Program-made: the position numbers and the translations under genes | Shown here: positions 1 through 7,555 of the stretch, one piece after another | Position numbering within the stretch: position 1 is the stretch's first letter | How the letters are laid out: each line of letters opens with the position of its first letter | Notes under the pieces: generated by a model | Seen by the model: the letters and a program-made list of their open reading frames with translations, nothing else | What the model was told of the DNA's origin: nothing | Databases searched by the model: none | Assembly (NCBI GenBank): GCA_030620255.1 | Contig: JAUXFB010000020.1 | Coordinates: 1-10,113 of the forward strand | Origin: Candidatus Aminicenantota bacterium | Lineage (GTDB): Bacteria > Acidobacteriota > Aminicenantia > UBA2199 | DNA: 10,113 nt | Direction: 5' to 3'

Positions 1-579
1 AAAAAAAGATGTGTCAACTGTATTAATAGCTATGAATATTTTTTCCGGATCAGCTCCCAAATTTATTAGATATTCCTTTGCTTTTGTCCCATAAGCGATA
101 AATCCATATGCTCTTCTGATTAATATCTTTCTGTATATTCTTCTTAAGAATGAATCTTTTCTCCCTTTTGTTATTATAGAACCTGACCAAATAATTATAG
201 GAGTCTTATTCCAAAATGATCTAATCCATAATTTTAATGTACCAAAAGAAAAACCTATAATTATAATCTTATCAGGTTGTTCTTGTCTTAAAGTTTTTAA
301 TAATCCTTTGTATGTAAAAAATGTTTTTTCGGAGTTTCCAAAATTGATCTTAAGTGAATTCAAAATTCGATATTCAAATTTACAATCATTTATGTTAAGA
401 ATAAATTTTCTCCTTTTATAACCTTTAGCTCCAAAAATTATTTTTAATTTAATTTGTTTTTTTTCAAGTTGTCTATTTAATTCATTAAATAAAGGTATCC
501 TATAAGGATTCGGGATATTTGTTATTAAAATGATTCTTTTTATTTTTCTCTTTTTTACTTTTTTCTTTATAATATCCAT
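1..579 (-). CDS. GT4-type glycosyltransferase, N-terminal part (cut by left edge)
   Basis: The reading frame opens with ATG at 579 and stays open for 193 codons to the window edge, so only the N-terminal domain is seen. The start is a basic stretch (MDIIKKKVKKRKIKR) followed by a hydrophobic strand and ITNIPNPYRIPLFNEL at about residues 18-33, the usual opening of the acceptor-binding Rossmann domain in GT4-like (GT-B fold) enzymes. Later come a strand PDKIIIIGFSFG (about 101-112), then IIIWSGS (about 126-132), and a GAxxEKIFIAINTVD-like segment (about 176-190) that normally precedes the nucleotide-sugar-binding domain. The ATG lies inside the end of the asparagine synthase homologue (13-base overlap, different frame) and has no clear Shine-Dalgarno sequence, so coupled translation is likely. 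Predicted cytoplasmic or membrane-peripheral sugar transferase; donor and acceptor cannot be told. Confidence 0.85.
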   Translation of the reverse strand, partial: MDIIKKKVKKRKIKRIILITNIPNPYRIPLFNELNRQLEKKQIKLKIIFGAKGYKRRKFILNINDCKFEYRILNSLKINFGNSEKTFFTYKGLLKTLRQEQPDKIIIIGFSFGTLKLWIRSFWNKTPIIIWSGSIITKGRKDSFLRRIYRKILIRRAYGFIAYGTKAKEYLINLGADPEKIFIAINTVDTSFF

Positions 580-2468
580 TTTTTAAACCAGTTCATTAAA
601 AAATAAAGAGTCCATAAATTATTAGTATATTTACTCTTTCCTCTATTAAATAATTCCTTTTGTGTTTTTAGTTCATTATAATCAAAAATATTTGTCTCCT
701 GACAAAATTTCTTTAGATTCTTATCAATATAATCATATAATATATCTCCTGCCCACTCCTTCAAAGGGACACAAAATCCCATTTTTTTTCTATAAAGAAT
801 AGAATCTGGTAATACTCTCCTTAAGGAGTTCTTTAAAATTGCTTTAGGCTCATTATTCACAATTTTAAATTTAGATGGAATAGAAAGGGCAAGATTGACA
901 AATTCATGATCCATAAATGGTGAACGTGTTTCAACTGAATTAGCCATCCCAAGACGATCTGATCTAAAAAGAAAAAAATTTGGCAATACAAATTTAAATC
1001 CGAGAAAACACATCCAATCAATATATGTTACTTGTCTATTTAAATTAAGTTTTTCAAAGCTTTTTCGATATGTACAGATTGTATCATGAGTATTTGAAAA
1101 TTTATTGCGTTCTAAAAAATTTCTATTAAATATTCTTTTCTTGGTTCCTTCTTTGAAACTATTTGCGCTACCCCAGAAAAATTCATGGTTTTTGGATGCT
1201 CGTATCAGCATCTCATGGTTTGGCGAGTTGTTGTTGAAAATCCCATATATACTTTTGATTATCTCTTTGAAAAATCTAGGTGACTTGGAATAGGTTTTGT
1301 AATAAGGGTATAGTTTAATATATCTCAGCCAGTTTCTATAACCTGCAAAAAGTTCATCTCCTCCATCTCCTGTCATTACAACTTTTGTCCCATTTTCCTT
1401 TGCCAATTTAGATATAAAATAAATAGGAATGGCTGTAGCATCAGATAATGGTTCATCAAAAATTTCAATAATTTTAGGTAAAAACTCACGGATATCCTCT
1501 GGGGTTATAAACCTTTCATAATGTTGAGTATTAAAAGTTTTAGAAATTGTTCGAGCATATTCAAGCTCTGTATAACCCGGCATATCTTTGAACCCAATCG
1601 AGAAGGTTTTTATTTTTTTATTTGTGTTTTTTTGCATTAGAGCAACTATTGCACTTGAATCAACACCTCCACTAAGGAATGCACCAACAGGGACATCACT
1701 TACCATTCTATATTTCACAGATCTGCTCAAACCCGAAAAAACCAGTTCTTCAATTTCTTTTTCATTATATTTCTCAAAATTTTTGTAATCAAGCTCCCAA
1801 AAAGGGGCATATTCTTTGATTCCATTTTTATCAACTGTCATTTTATAACCAGGATGAAATTTATGAATATTTTTAAACATTGTTTTTGGGGGTGGAAGTT
1901 TTCCAAAAGTAAGAAAATCATATAAAGCCTCTTCATCCAATTTCGGTTTTATCCATGGTAAATTGAATAACGATTTTATCTCTGAGGAAAATGCAAAAAT
2001 GCCATTTATTTCAGTATAATATAGAGGTTTCTGGCCCGCCCTATCTCTGGCAAGAAAAAGCTCGCTTTTTTCTTTATCCCATATTGCAAAGGCAAACATA
2101 CCATTACAATATCCCAAACACTCTTGCCCAAATTTTTCATATAAAGCTAATAAAACCTCTGTGTCACTTTGGGAAGAGAATTCGTATTCCTTGAGAAGTT
2201 TTCTCTTGATTTCAATAAAGTTGTAAATTTCACCATTAAAAACAATAGCATTACCTCTATTACTTTTCATTGGCTGACTTCCGGACTTTGAAAGGTCAAT
2301 AATACTTAATCTCTGATGACCAAAATAAATTCTGTTCTGATTATTAATCCAAGTCCCGCTAGCATCCGGGCCTCTGTGATGTATAGCTTTATTCATTTCC
2401 CGGATCAATTCCGTTGGATTTGTTGATGCTTTAGAGGAATTATCAAAAAAACCGTTTATTCCACACAT
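567..2468 (-). CDS. asnB: Asparagine synthase (glutamine-hydrolysing) homologue
   Basis: A 633-residue two-domain protein, normal for the AsnB family. The N-terminal class II glutamine amidotransferase domain starts MCGI, with Cys2 as the nucleophile exposed after Met removal; RLSIIDLS (53-60), FNGEIYN (77-83) and SDTE (101-104) are its glutamine-pocket motifs. The C-terminal synthetase domain has the ATP pyrophosphatase loop SGGVDSS (266-272) and GDGGDELFAGY (367-377), followed by the family signature around RSDRLGMANSVETRSPFMD. All key residues are present, so it should release ammonia from glutamine and transfer it to an adenylylated carboxylate. Start: ATG at 2468 shares one base with the upstream stop (TAATG), with GAGGA six bases before it. 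In polysaccharide clusters such homologues are often credited with amidating uronic-acid sugars; that is inference here, because no UDP-sugar dehydrogenase is visible. Housekeeping asparagine synthesis remains possible. Confidence 0.93.
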   Translation of the reverse strand: MCGINGFFDNSSKASTNPTELIREMNKAIHHRGPDASGTWINNQNRIYFGHQRLSIIDLSKSGSQPMKSNRGNAIVFNGEIYNFIEIKRKLLKEYEFSSQSDTEVLLALYEKFGQECLGYCNGMFAFAIWDKEKSELFLARDRAGQKPLYYTEINGIFAFSSEIKSLFNLPWIKPKLDEEALYDFLTFGKLPPPKTMFKNIHKFHPGYKMTVDKNGIKEYAPFWELDYKNFEKYNEKEIEELVFSGLSRSVKYRMVSDVPVGAFLSGGVDSSAIVALMQKNTNKKIKTFSIGFKDMPGYTELEYARTISKTFNTQHYERFITPEDIREFLPKIIEIFDEPLSDATAIPIYFISKLAKENGTKVVMTGDGGDELFAGYRNWLRYIKLYPYYKTYSKSPRFFKEIIKSIYGIFNNNSPNHEMLIRASKNHEFFWGSANSFKEGTKKRIFNRNFLERNKFSNTHDTICTYRKSFEKLNLNRQVTYIDWMCFLGFKFVLPNFFLFRSDRLGMANSVETRSPFMDHEFVNLALSIPSKFKIVNNEPKAILKNSLRRVLPDSILYRKKMGFCVPLKEWAGDILYDYIDKNLKKFCQETNIFDYNELKTQKELFNRGKSKYTNNLWTLYFLMNWFKKWIL

Positions 2469-3478
2469 TAGATTTCCTCAATAAGATTGATCCACTCATT
2501 TTTGAAATACTCATGATTAAACTTACAAGCAAACTCATAACCTCTTTCTCCTATTGCCTCCTTATCTTTCAGGCAATGTTTAACTAAATCGGGCAACTCT
2601 TCCCTAGAAGTACAGATTTTTTGCCTCCCTCCTTCAAGTAGTTCTCTCATCCCCCCTGAACCTGATCCAATAATAGGTTTCTTTAATAGCATCGCTTCAT
2701 GAGCAATTCTGTTCCAACCTTCAAGCATCCTGGACATTGTTATTACAAGATCACAGCTTTTTAATAAACAGAGATAATCCTCCCTATTCAGATTGAAAAA
2801 TCTTACTGGAAGATCCTTAGCTTTATTTGTTGAACCAGTCATAACAAGATCATATTCATAATCTTTTAAAGCATTGTATACCTCATAAACTCCCTTTTCA
2901 CGTGAAGAATTTCCGATATAAATCAGTGGTTTAGAATCCTCTAAATTATATTTTCTTCGAAATAATACAGTTTTATTCTCGGAAATTTCAAATTCTCTAG
3001 TGTCAAAGGAATTGTAAATGACTTTCACATTTTTGCACCCGATTTCATGAAGATATTTTTTCCAGAACTTTGATACTGTCACAACTAAATCCTGTTTTGC
3101 TAGGAGTTTTTCTAATCGTTTAAAATACCATTTATGTTTTATAGAATTTCTCTTTAAATCAAAATCGATATGATGAATCATTGCTATACTGAAGTTAGTA
3201 TTTTTTCTCCATGAAAATACAATTGGATAGGGTTCTCTTATAAATATATCTTGATTAGGTCTTTTAGTTCTTAATTTTAGCCAATATTTAAATAGATTAT
3301 CATTTTCTTTCTTTACAGATTTCTGATCAACTTCAACTTTGATATCATTGCAGGTATCGAGTGCAAATAGTGCTAGAATATCGTAGATATTACCGCCATT
3401 TGCTCGTTTTGAGATTTCTTTTTTCTGAAAAGAATCAAAAACGATTTGAGATTTAGTTTGCCATAATATTGTTCTCAT
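2468..3478 (-). CDS. GT4 family glycosyltransferase
   Basis: A 336-residue GT-B type enzyme, slightly short for GT4. The N-terminal half carries a His-containing strand AMIHHIDFD (99-107) and the inter-domain segment VVTVSKFWKKYL...VKVIYNSFDTREF (about 132-163). The C-terminal donor-binding domain shows PLIYIGNSSREKGVYEV (184-200), with the R/K pair that contacts the nucleotide diphosphate, then DLVMTGS, then the EX7E motif E253-G-W-N-R-I-A-H-E261, and KKPIIGSGSGGMRELL (266-281). It therefore looks catalytically complete and retaining; the sugar is unknown. The ATG at 3478 follows the methyltransferase-like gene by 21 bases and has only a poor purine-rich Shine-Dalgarno sequence; its end is coupled (TAATG) to the asparagine synthase homologue. 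Probably acts on the cytoplasmic face of the inner membrane during repeat-unit assembly. Confidence 0.9.
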   Translation of the reverse strand: MRTILWQTKSQIVFDSFQKKEISKRANGGNIYDILALFALDTCNDIKVEVDQKSVKKENDNLFKYWLKLRTKRPNQDIFIREPYPIVFSWRKNTNFSIAMIHHIDFDLKRNSIKHKWYFKRLEKLLAKQDLVVTVSKFWKKYLHEIGCKNVKVIYNSFDTREFEISENKTVLFRRKYNLEDSKPLIYIGNSSREKGVYEVYNALKDYEYDLVMTGSTNKAKDLPVRFFNLNREDYLCLLKSCDLVITMSRMLEGWNRIAHEAMLLKKPIIGSGSGGMRELLEGGRQKICTSREELPDLVKHCLKDKEAIGERGYEFACKFNHEYFKNEWINLIEEI

Positions 3479-3499
3479 ATTTTTTCTAAGTTTAAAAGG

Positions 3500-4141
3500 T
3501 TACTTTAATTTAATTTTTATTAACCCTTCTTTCCCAGTGTCTAAAACCCTAAATGAATATTTGTTTTTGTTCTTATTCAAATACTCCAGAACTTCAACAC
3601 CTTTTCCATTATTTAGAATATCATGACAATAAATTACACCATTTTGTGATAAATATTTTTCTAGCACTAAAAATTCAGCCAGTGCGGACCCTTTACGAGA
3701 ATCAATAAACGCAATATCAATCAGCTCCTTATTTAGTGTTTTTATTAAATTTCTTAAAATATCCTGTGGACCGGAATAATTTTTAAGTTCATCAAATGCG
3801 GGGGAGGTTGTTTCTTCTCTGCTTACACTCAATCCATGTAGTGCTCTAAATTGAGAAAAATTTCTAAACTTACTATTTGCCATGTCACAATTTTTTTTAT
3901 AGATATCGATCGTAAAGAATTTACATAGTGAAGACTTTGATATTAAATAATTAAATATTTTTTCAGCAGAGATCCCCTTTCCGGTTCCTATTTCAACGAA
4001 AATTTTTGGCTTTATCTCGTCAATTGAACTTAGAATTTCTAAATAATCACCTTCACTTATAGGACCTGGATTAGAGAAGTAGTCTTTTCTTAAAACAGAT
4101 ATGATCTTTTTTATCTTTTTTTTAACTCTTTTAATAATCAT
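3500..4141 (-). CDS. Class I SAM-methyltransferase-like protein (Methyltransf_24 type)
   Basis: A 213-residue protein from the chosen start. A strongly basic N-terminus (MIIKRVKKKIKKI) precedes a Rossmann-like core. Motif I is FVEIGTGKG (about 48-56) for SAM binding; TIDIY (about 77-81) carries the acidic residue after strand 2; IAFIDSRKG (about 143-151) and NGVIYCHDI (about 167-175) match the FIDg...GGvivihD pattern typical of the Methyltransf_24 group, in which the Asp residues often bind a metal. Such proteins in glycan clusters usually O-methylate a sugar or resemble cephalosporin-hydroxylase-type enzymes, so the substrate is open. An upstream in-frame ATG at 4165 gives 221 residues, but the ATG at 4141 has AAGGAG six bases before it and is preferred. 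It is the first gene after the largest gap in the window. Confidence 0.72.
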   Translation of the reverse strand: MIIKRVKKKIKKIISVLRKDYFSNPGPISEGDYLEILSSIDEIKPKIFVEIGTGKGISAEKIFNYLISKSSLCKFFTIDIYKKNCDMANSKFRNFSQFRALHGLSVSREETTSPAFDELKNYSGPQDILRNLIKTLNKELIDIAFIDSRKGSALAEFLVLEKYLSQNGVIYCHDILNNGKGVEVLEYLNKNKNKYSFRVLDTGKEGLIKIKLK

Positions 4142-4147
4142 TTCAAT

Positions 4148-4153
4148 CTCCTT
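4148..4153 (-). promoter_or_regulatory. Shine-Dalgarno sequence that decides the methyltransferase start
   Basis: On the minus strand AAGGAG (4153 to 4148) is followed by ATTGAA and then ATG at 4141, an ideal six-base spacing. The upstream in-frame ATGs at 4165 and 4159 have only A-rich leaders, and the AAGGAG would lie inside the coding region if either were used. This favours the shorter protein. Confidence 0.75.
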
Positions 4154-4291
4154 TTTCATTGTCATTTTTGATATGTGTATCTTTTTTTCTCATTTCTTCT
4201 TTGTGAGTTTTAAAAGTCAATATTATCTTTTTTGTATTTTATCTAAGTATAGATCTTAATGAGATTATTAAAAGTAATCATTCTTGATATT

Positions 4292-5284
4292 TTAGTTAAT
4301 TTTAAAAATGTTTAATGATGATCTTAGCGGACAAAAGAGAGGGAGATTTTTTTTATTATAATCAGAACTCCTTTTTTCATAATCCAGTTTCTCTCTTAAT
4401 ATTTTATGTTTATTTATGTTACTAATTGGTAAAAAGAAATTAAATCTATTGAAATTATTATTTAGGTTATAATACCTTTTTCCTAATATTTGAGCCGGTT
4501 TTCCTGGCAGAGTAAACCCGGAGTGTTCAAATCCAAAATCTTTTTTATTTAAAAACCATACATTTTTTGTTGAAGTATATTTATCTGCGATTTCAAAATA
4601 AAATTCCATTTTATCTGATAATAATATTTTTTTTAAAAATATTTCCAATTCCTTATGAAAATCAATGACCCATAATTGAAGATTTTTTTTGTCATATTTT
4701 TTGGAAAACCAATTGATTCTTATATCAATACATTCATTCACAAGATCAAATAATTTCCCTTCAGATACTTTCAGGAATTTAAGATCAAATAAAAGAGCTT
4801 TCACTTCCAGTAAGATAGATCTCAATTTAACAACTCCGTAGGTAATTTGAATTGATAAAGTCTGATACATTTTTATTAAATATTCCAATGCGATCTGTTG
4901 CTTTAAAATTTCAATTTCTTCTTTTGAAATATTGCTTTTCCCAATCTTGAAATCCTTCCCAAATAACTTGTTAAAACCATGGAAAAAAGTAAATTTTTGT
5001 GATTCAGTAAATTGTGAAGAAGATAATCCAAACAGATTGTGAATAAACAAATATTTTTCTTTTTTAGAGAGCCCTTCTCGTGGATCCTGAAGGCACATTG
5101 CATCATCACCAAAGATCACAAGCATATCTATATCGGATATCCCGGGATCACTAACACTACCGAGTTGGAAAATTGATAAAACTCCGGGAATATATTTTAG
5201 CTTTTCTACCATCCTTGATATTGCCCTTTCATATTCTTCAAGAGGGATGAATTTCGGATGATCAATAAATGTTAATTTTTTCAT
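4292..5284 (-). CDS. Nucleotidyltransferase-fold protein A (downstream of a tandem pair)
   Basis: A 330-residue protein of no named family that I recognise. Residues 39-58 hold the Pol beta superfamily signature: LGS (41-43), then S50-D51-I52-D53, i.e. hGS...DhD, where the two Asp residues normally bind metal and NTP. A mainly helical middle part follows (about 120-225), including CIDIRINWF (185-193), and then an unusual aromatic/Asn-rich tail with YYNLNNNFNRFNFF (271-284). The third catalytic carboxylate is not evident: where protein B has an Asp after strand 4, this protein shows FIHNLFG (80-86). It may thus be a weak or non-catalytic partner. Its ATG overlaps the stop of gene B as ATGA and lacks a clear Shine-Dalgarno sequence, so it is probably made by re-initiation alongside B. 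No signal peptide or membrane segment is seen. Possible roles, all inferred: nucleotidyl transfer to a sugar or lipid, or an accessory subunit. Confidence 0.75.
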   Translation of the reverse strand: MKKLTFIDHPKFIPLEEYERAISRMVEKLKYIPGVLSIFQLGSVSDPGISDIDMLVIFGDDAMCLQDPREGLSKKEKYLFIHNLFGLSSSQFTESQKFTFFHGFNKLFGKDFKIGKSNISKEEIEILKQQIALEYLIKMYQTLSIQITYGVVKLRSILLEVKALLFDLKFLKVSEGKLFDLVNECIDIRINWFSKKYDKKNLQLWVIDFHKELEIFLKKILLSDKMEFYFEIADKYTSTKNVWFLNKKDFGFEHSGFTLPGKPAQILGKRYYNLNNNFNRFNFFLPISNINKHKILREKLDYEKRSSDYNKKNLPLFCPLRSSLNIFKIN

Positions 5285-6342
5285 ATTTTGTCAGACATTA
5301 TTTTACACAGCTCTTTGATCCTGTTATAAAATTCCGGCTTAAGTTTGTTTTTTATATCATTTGGGATCTTTGGAGAAAAATATCTTGTAATCAACTTCCT
5401 ATAAGCAGGATTGGTTATTGTAAATAATTTTTTTTTGATGGGATTCATTTTATAGTGCCAATTTTCTCTTATCTCAGAAATCTCATCCATTATTTCCCAA
5501 TCTTCCTCTGAAAAATCTTTTTTAGCCATATCAAAACTATATTTTTTATATACACTTTTTTTATCTCTTGCCTGAACATAGAGGGCAGGAAGGAGCATAA
5601 ATTGGCTTAATATCCCTTTCAGTTGATATACGTTTTTTGGAATCCTTCCTAATTCAATTTGTTTTATTATCGAATTGGTCAGATCAAAAAAGGGTTTCTT
5701 ATAGTCCTGATCTTCCGGATTAAAATAGATCTTTAATTTTGACCCTTTTTCCGGGAATATAGATCTTGCATATTCAAATAATTCATGCGGGAAATAGGTT
5801 TGAGGATAATTTTTTAGATCATTCTCTGTTAAAATAAACCATCCGTGATGCTGCAAAGGATCCATCTCATACATAATCTTTTTTGCTTTAATAAGTTTTA
5901 ATGCAACTTGTGATAATCTTTTTGTATTTTCAAATACTTCATCTTTTATAATTACCAATGCATCAAAATCGCTATACGGTATCTCTTCATATGTTCCAAG
6001 ACTACCATGGACATAAGCTCCGAGCAAATCATCACTTAAATTCAAATCCAAGTAGTGTATCATTCTCTTAACCTGGGATGTTTCTCCGTTATATTGTGTG
6101 ATACTCAATGTAATTTTCTGTGAGTCAGACTCATTGCTAAACTCAGATATATTTTTAAAATGTTTTATTATTCTCTCTGAATTTTTTTTAAAAACATATT
6201 GAGGAGCTAACAATGAGATTAATAAATCCATTTTATTAAGATAGCCATTTGATAAAAATTTTATTAGATATTTTCGAATTCTATTATCAGGATCCATTAG
6301 GTCTTCAATTTGCATTTGATTATGAAATAAACATTTTTTCAC
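5281..6342 (-). CDS. Nucleotidyltransferase-fold protein B (upstream of a tandem pair)
   Basis: A 353-residue protein with an N-terminal extension of about 100 residues, then a Pol beta-type nucleotidyltransferase core: YVHGSLG (110-116) and YSDFDALVII (123-132) form the GS...DxD signature, and MYEMDPLQHHGW (157-168) supplies a plausible third carboxylate, D161. The core looks catalytically competent. A helical C-terminal half includes YQLKGILSQF (239-248) and EISEIRENWHYK (287-298); IRENW matches IRINW in protein A, so the two are probably distant paralogues. The start is uncertain: GTG at 6342 has no Shine-Dalgarno sequence, the next in-frame ATG is at codon 10, and the frame is also open back to the TGA of the upstream glycosyltransferase. 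The 3' end overlaps gene A by ATGA. Cytoplasmic by sequence. The substrate is unknown; it resembles neither sugar-1-phosphate nucleotidyltransferases (no GxGxR motif) nor the LicD signature. Confidence 0.78.
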   Translation of the reverse strand: MKKCLFHNQMQIEDLMDPDNRIRKYLIKFLSNGYLNKMDLLISLLAPQYVFKKNSERIIKHFKNISEFSNESDSQKITLSITQYNGETSQVKRMIHYLDLNLSDDLLGAYVHGSLGTYEEIPYSDFDALVIIKDEVFENTKRLSQVALKLIKAKKIMYEMDPLQHHGWFILTENDLKNYPQTYFPHELFEYARSIFPEKGSKLKIYFNPEDQDYKKPFFDLTNSIIKQIELGRIPKNVYQLKGILSQFMLLPALYVQARDKKSVYKKYSFDMAKKDFSEEDWEIMDEISEIRENWHYKMNPIKKKLFTITNPAYRKLITRYFSPKIPNDIKNKLKPEFYNRIKELCKIMSDKI

Positions 6343-6363
6343 ATCATCTAAAATTATGCTAAT

Positions 6364-7533
6364 TCAGATCAACTTAATAAAATCTGATATACCTTTATAC
6401 GATTTTGAATATGTATTTTTTTTCGCAAATTTAAGGCTTTTCTCTGATTTTCTTGAAGCCTCAATAGTATCATTAAGAATATATTTTATTTTTTCACTTA
6501 ATAATTTCGGTTTATCGGGAGGAACAAAAAAAGCCATATCTTCAGAAAAAATCTCTCTTGTTGATGGGAGATCTGCAAATATTATTGGCTTCCCGGCACA
6601 CACATAAACACCTGCTTTGGCTGAAGCTCTTTGGTTAACAGACAATTTATCGTCAGTATCATAGTAACTAAGAAGTATATCAGCACAGGATACATATTTA
6701 AAAAATCTATCAAGTGGTTGAAAACCATAAAATTTGACATTTCTTAAATTTTGCTTACTGAGAATCTCGTAAAAACAGCTCTTGAAATCATCCTTTAATC
6801 CCACAAAAATAAATTTGACTTCAGGAATGTTTTTTGCAGCTTCGAGAATATAATGTATTTCTTTCATTTTTGGGCTTATTTTTCCAGTATACATGGCAAT
6901 TGAATCCGATCGACTTAAACCCAATTCAGTTCTATAGTTTTTCCCGGAAATTATTACTTTTGAAAAATCTTCAAATTGAGATGGAAAGTTTGCTTTATAA
7001 ATTTTTCGTTCAGGAATACCATATGATTTCAAGTATTTTAATTTTATATAATTATTAAAAACAACTATGCCATCATTATTTAAAGCATTGAATCTATGAC
7101 TCCATTTATGTTCAACAAATGCTGCAGCCTCAAAAAATATTTTACTACGTAAAATTCTAACCTTTTTCAGTAATATTGCAGGTAATATACTTATATAACA
7201 TTTTGAATAAAGGATTGAATTTTTATTGAGGTTCTTAAACAACAACAAATAAATATAATATCCCAAGAAGAAAGCAAATTTCTGGAATCTTACGATAATT
7301 GAAGGTGTTTCATCTTTTAAATATGTAGAAAGCTCAACGATTTTAAAATTCTTATCTAAATTATATAGAGACCATATTTCTTTTTTTTTTACATTTTCCT
7401 TTCTTGATACTCTAGGTGTTACTAAAGTGACATCAAATCCATTCTTGGAAAACTCATTGCAAGATTTCATAATATGAACAGGATCTGCCCTGTTTTTTCT
7501 AACATCTCTCGGGGATATATAATATAATCTCAT
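6364..7533 (-). CDS. GT4-like glycosyltransferase with altered donor-site motif
   Basis: A 389-residue GT-B fold protein. The N-terminus (MRLYYISPRDVRKNRADPVH, then GFDVTLVTPR at 32-41) is typical of the acceptor domain; a hydrophobic patch FAFFLGYYIYLLLF (86-99) suggests membrane contact. The C-terminal domain has IAMYTGKISPKMKEIHYILEAA in pieces (212-233), VKFIFVGL (239-246), VKFYGFQPLDRFFKYVSCADILLSYY (266-291, in pieces) and GKPIIFADLPSTREI (314-328). Where relatives read KLFEYMAAGKP, this one reads KAGVYVCAGKP (306-316), so the Glu that usually ends the EX7E motif appears to be Val. It may still be active, since this Glu varies among GT4 subgroups. The start at 7533 has AGG nine bases upstream; 21 bases separate the stop from the next GTG start. 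Donor and linkage are unknown. Confidence 0.86.
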   Translation of the reverse strand: MRLYYISPRDVRKNRADPVHIMKSCNEFSKNGFDVTLVTPRVSRKENVKKKEIWSLYNLDKNFKIVELSTYLKDETPSIIVRFQKFAFFLGYYIYLLLFKNLNKNSILYSKCYISILPAILLKKVRILRSKIFFEAAAFVEHKWSHRFNALNNDGIVVFNNYIKLKYLKSYGIPERKIYKANFPSQFEDFSKVIISGKNYRTELGLSRSDSIAMYTGKISPKMKEIHYILEAAKNIPEVKFIFVGLKDDFKSCFYEILSKQNLRNVKFYGFQPLDRFFKYVSCADILLSYYDTDDKLSVNQRASAKAGVYVCAGKPIIFADLPSTREIFSEDMAFFVPPDKPKLLSEKIKYILNDTIEASRKSEKSLKFAKKNTYSKSYKGISDFIKLI

Positions 7534-7555
7534 TGTTTTTTACCTATTAGTGGTA

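Noticed and set aside
1105..2194. Plus-strand open frames of 62-67 codons inside the asparagine synthase homologue
   Set aside because: They lie antisense to a gene with full family motifs, have no recognisable domains, and show hydrophobic translations typical of antisense frames.
4258..4282. Imperfect hairpin just downstream of the protein A stop, considered as a terminator
   Set aside because: The stem is AT-only apart from two pairs, has a two-base bulge, and is followed by mixed bases instead of a T-run on the minus strand.
4903..5112. 69-codon minus-strand frame inside nucleotidyltransferase A
   Set aside because: It is an out-of-frame shadow of the larger gene and would interrupt its conserved core; no ribosome binding site or motif supports it.
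5281..6342. Toxin-antitoxin (HEPN/MNT) reading of the nucleotidyltransferase pair
   Set aside because: MNT antitoxins are much smaller and HEPN toxins carry Rx4-6H. Here both partners have a nucleotidyltransferase signature, and the nearest match (RENWH in B) has the wrong spacing and is lost in A.
6356..7058. Plus-strand open frames of 83 and 74 codons antisense to the GT4 gene
   Set aside because: The sense-strand protein has clear GT-B motifs throughout. The antisense frames show no domain and no supporting ribosome binding site.
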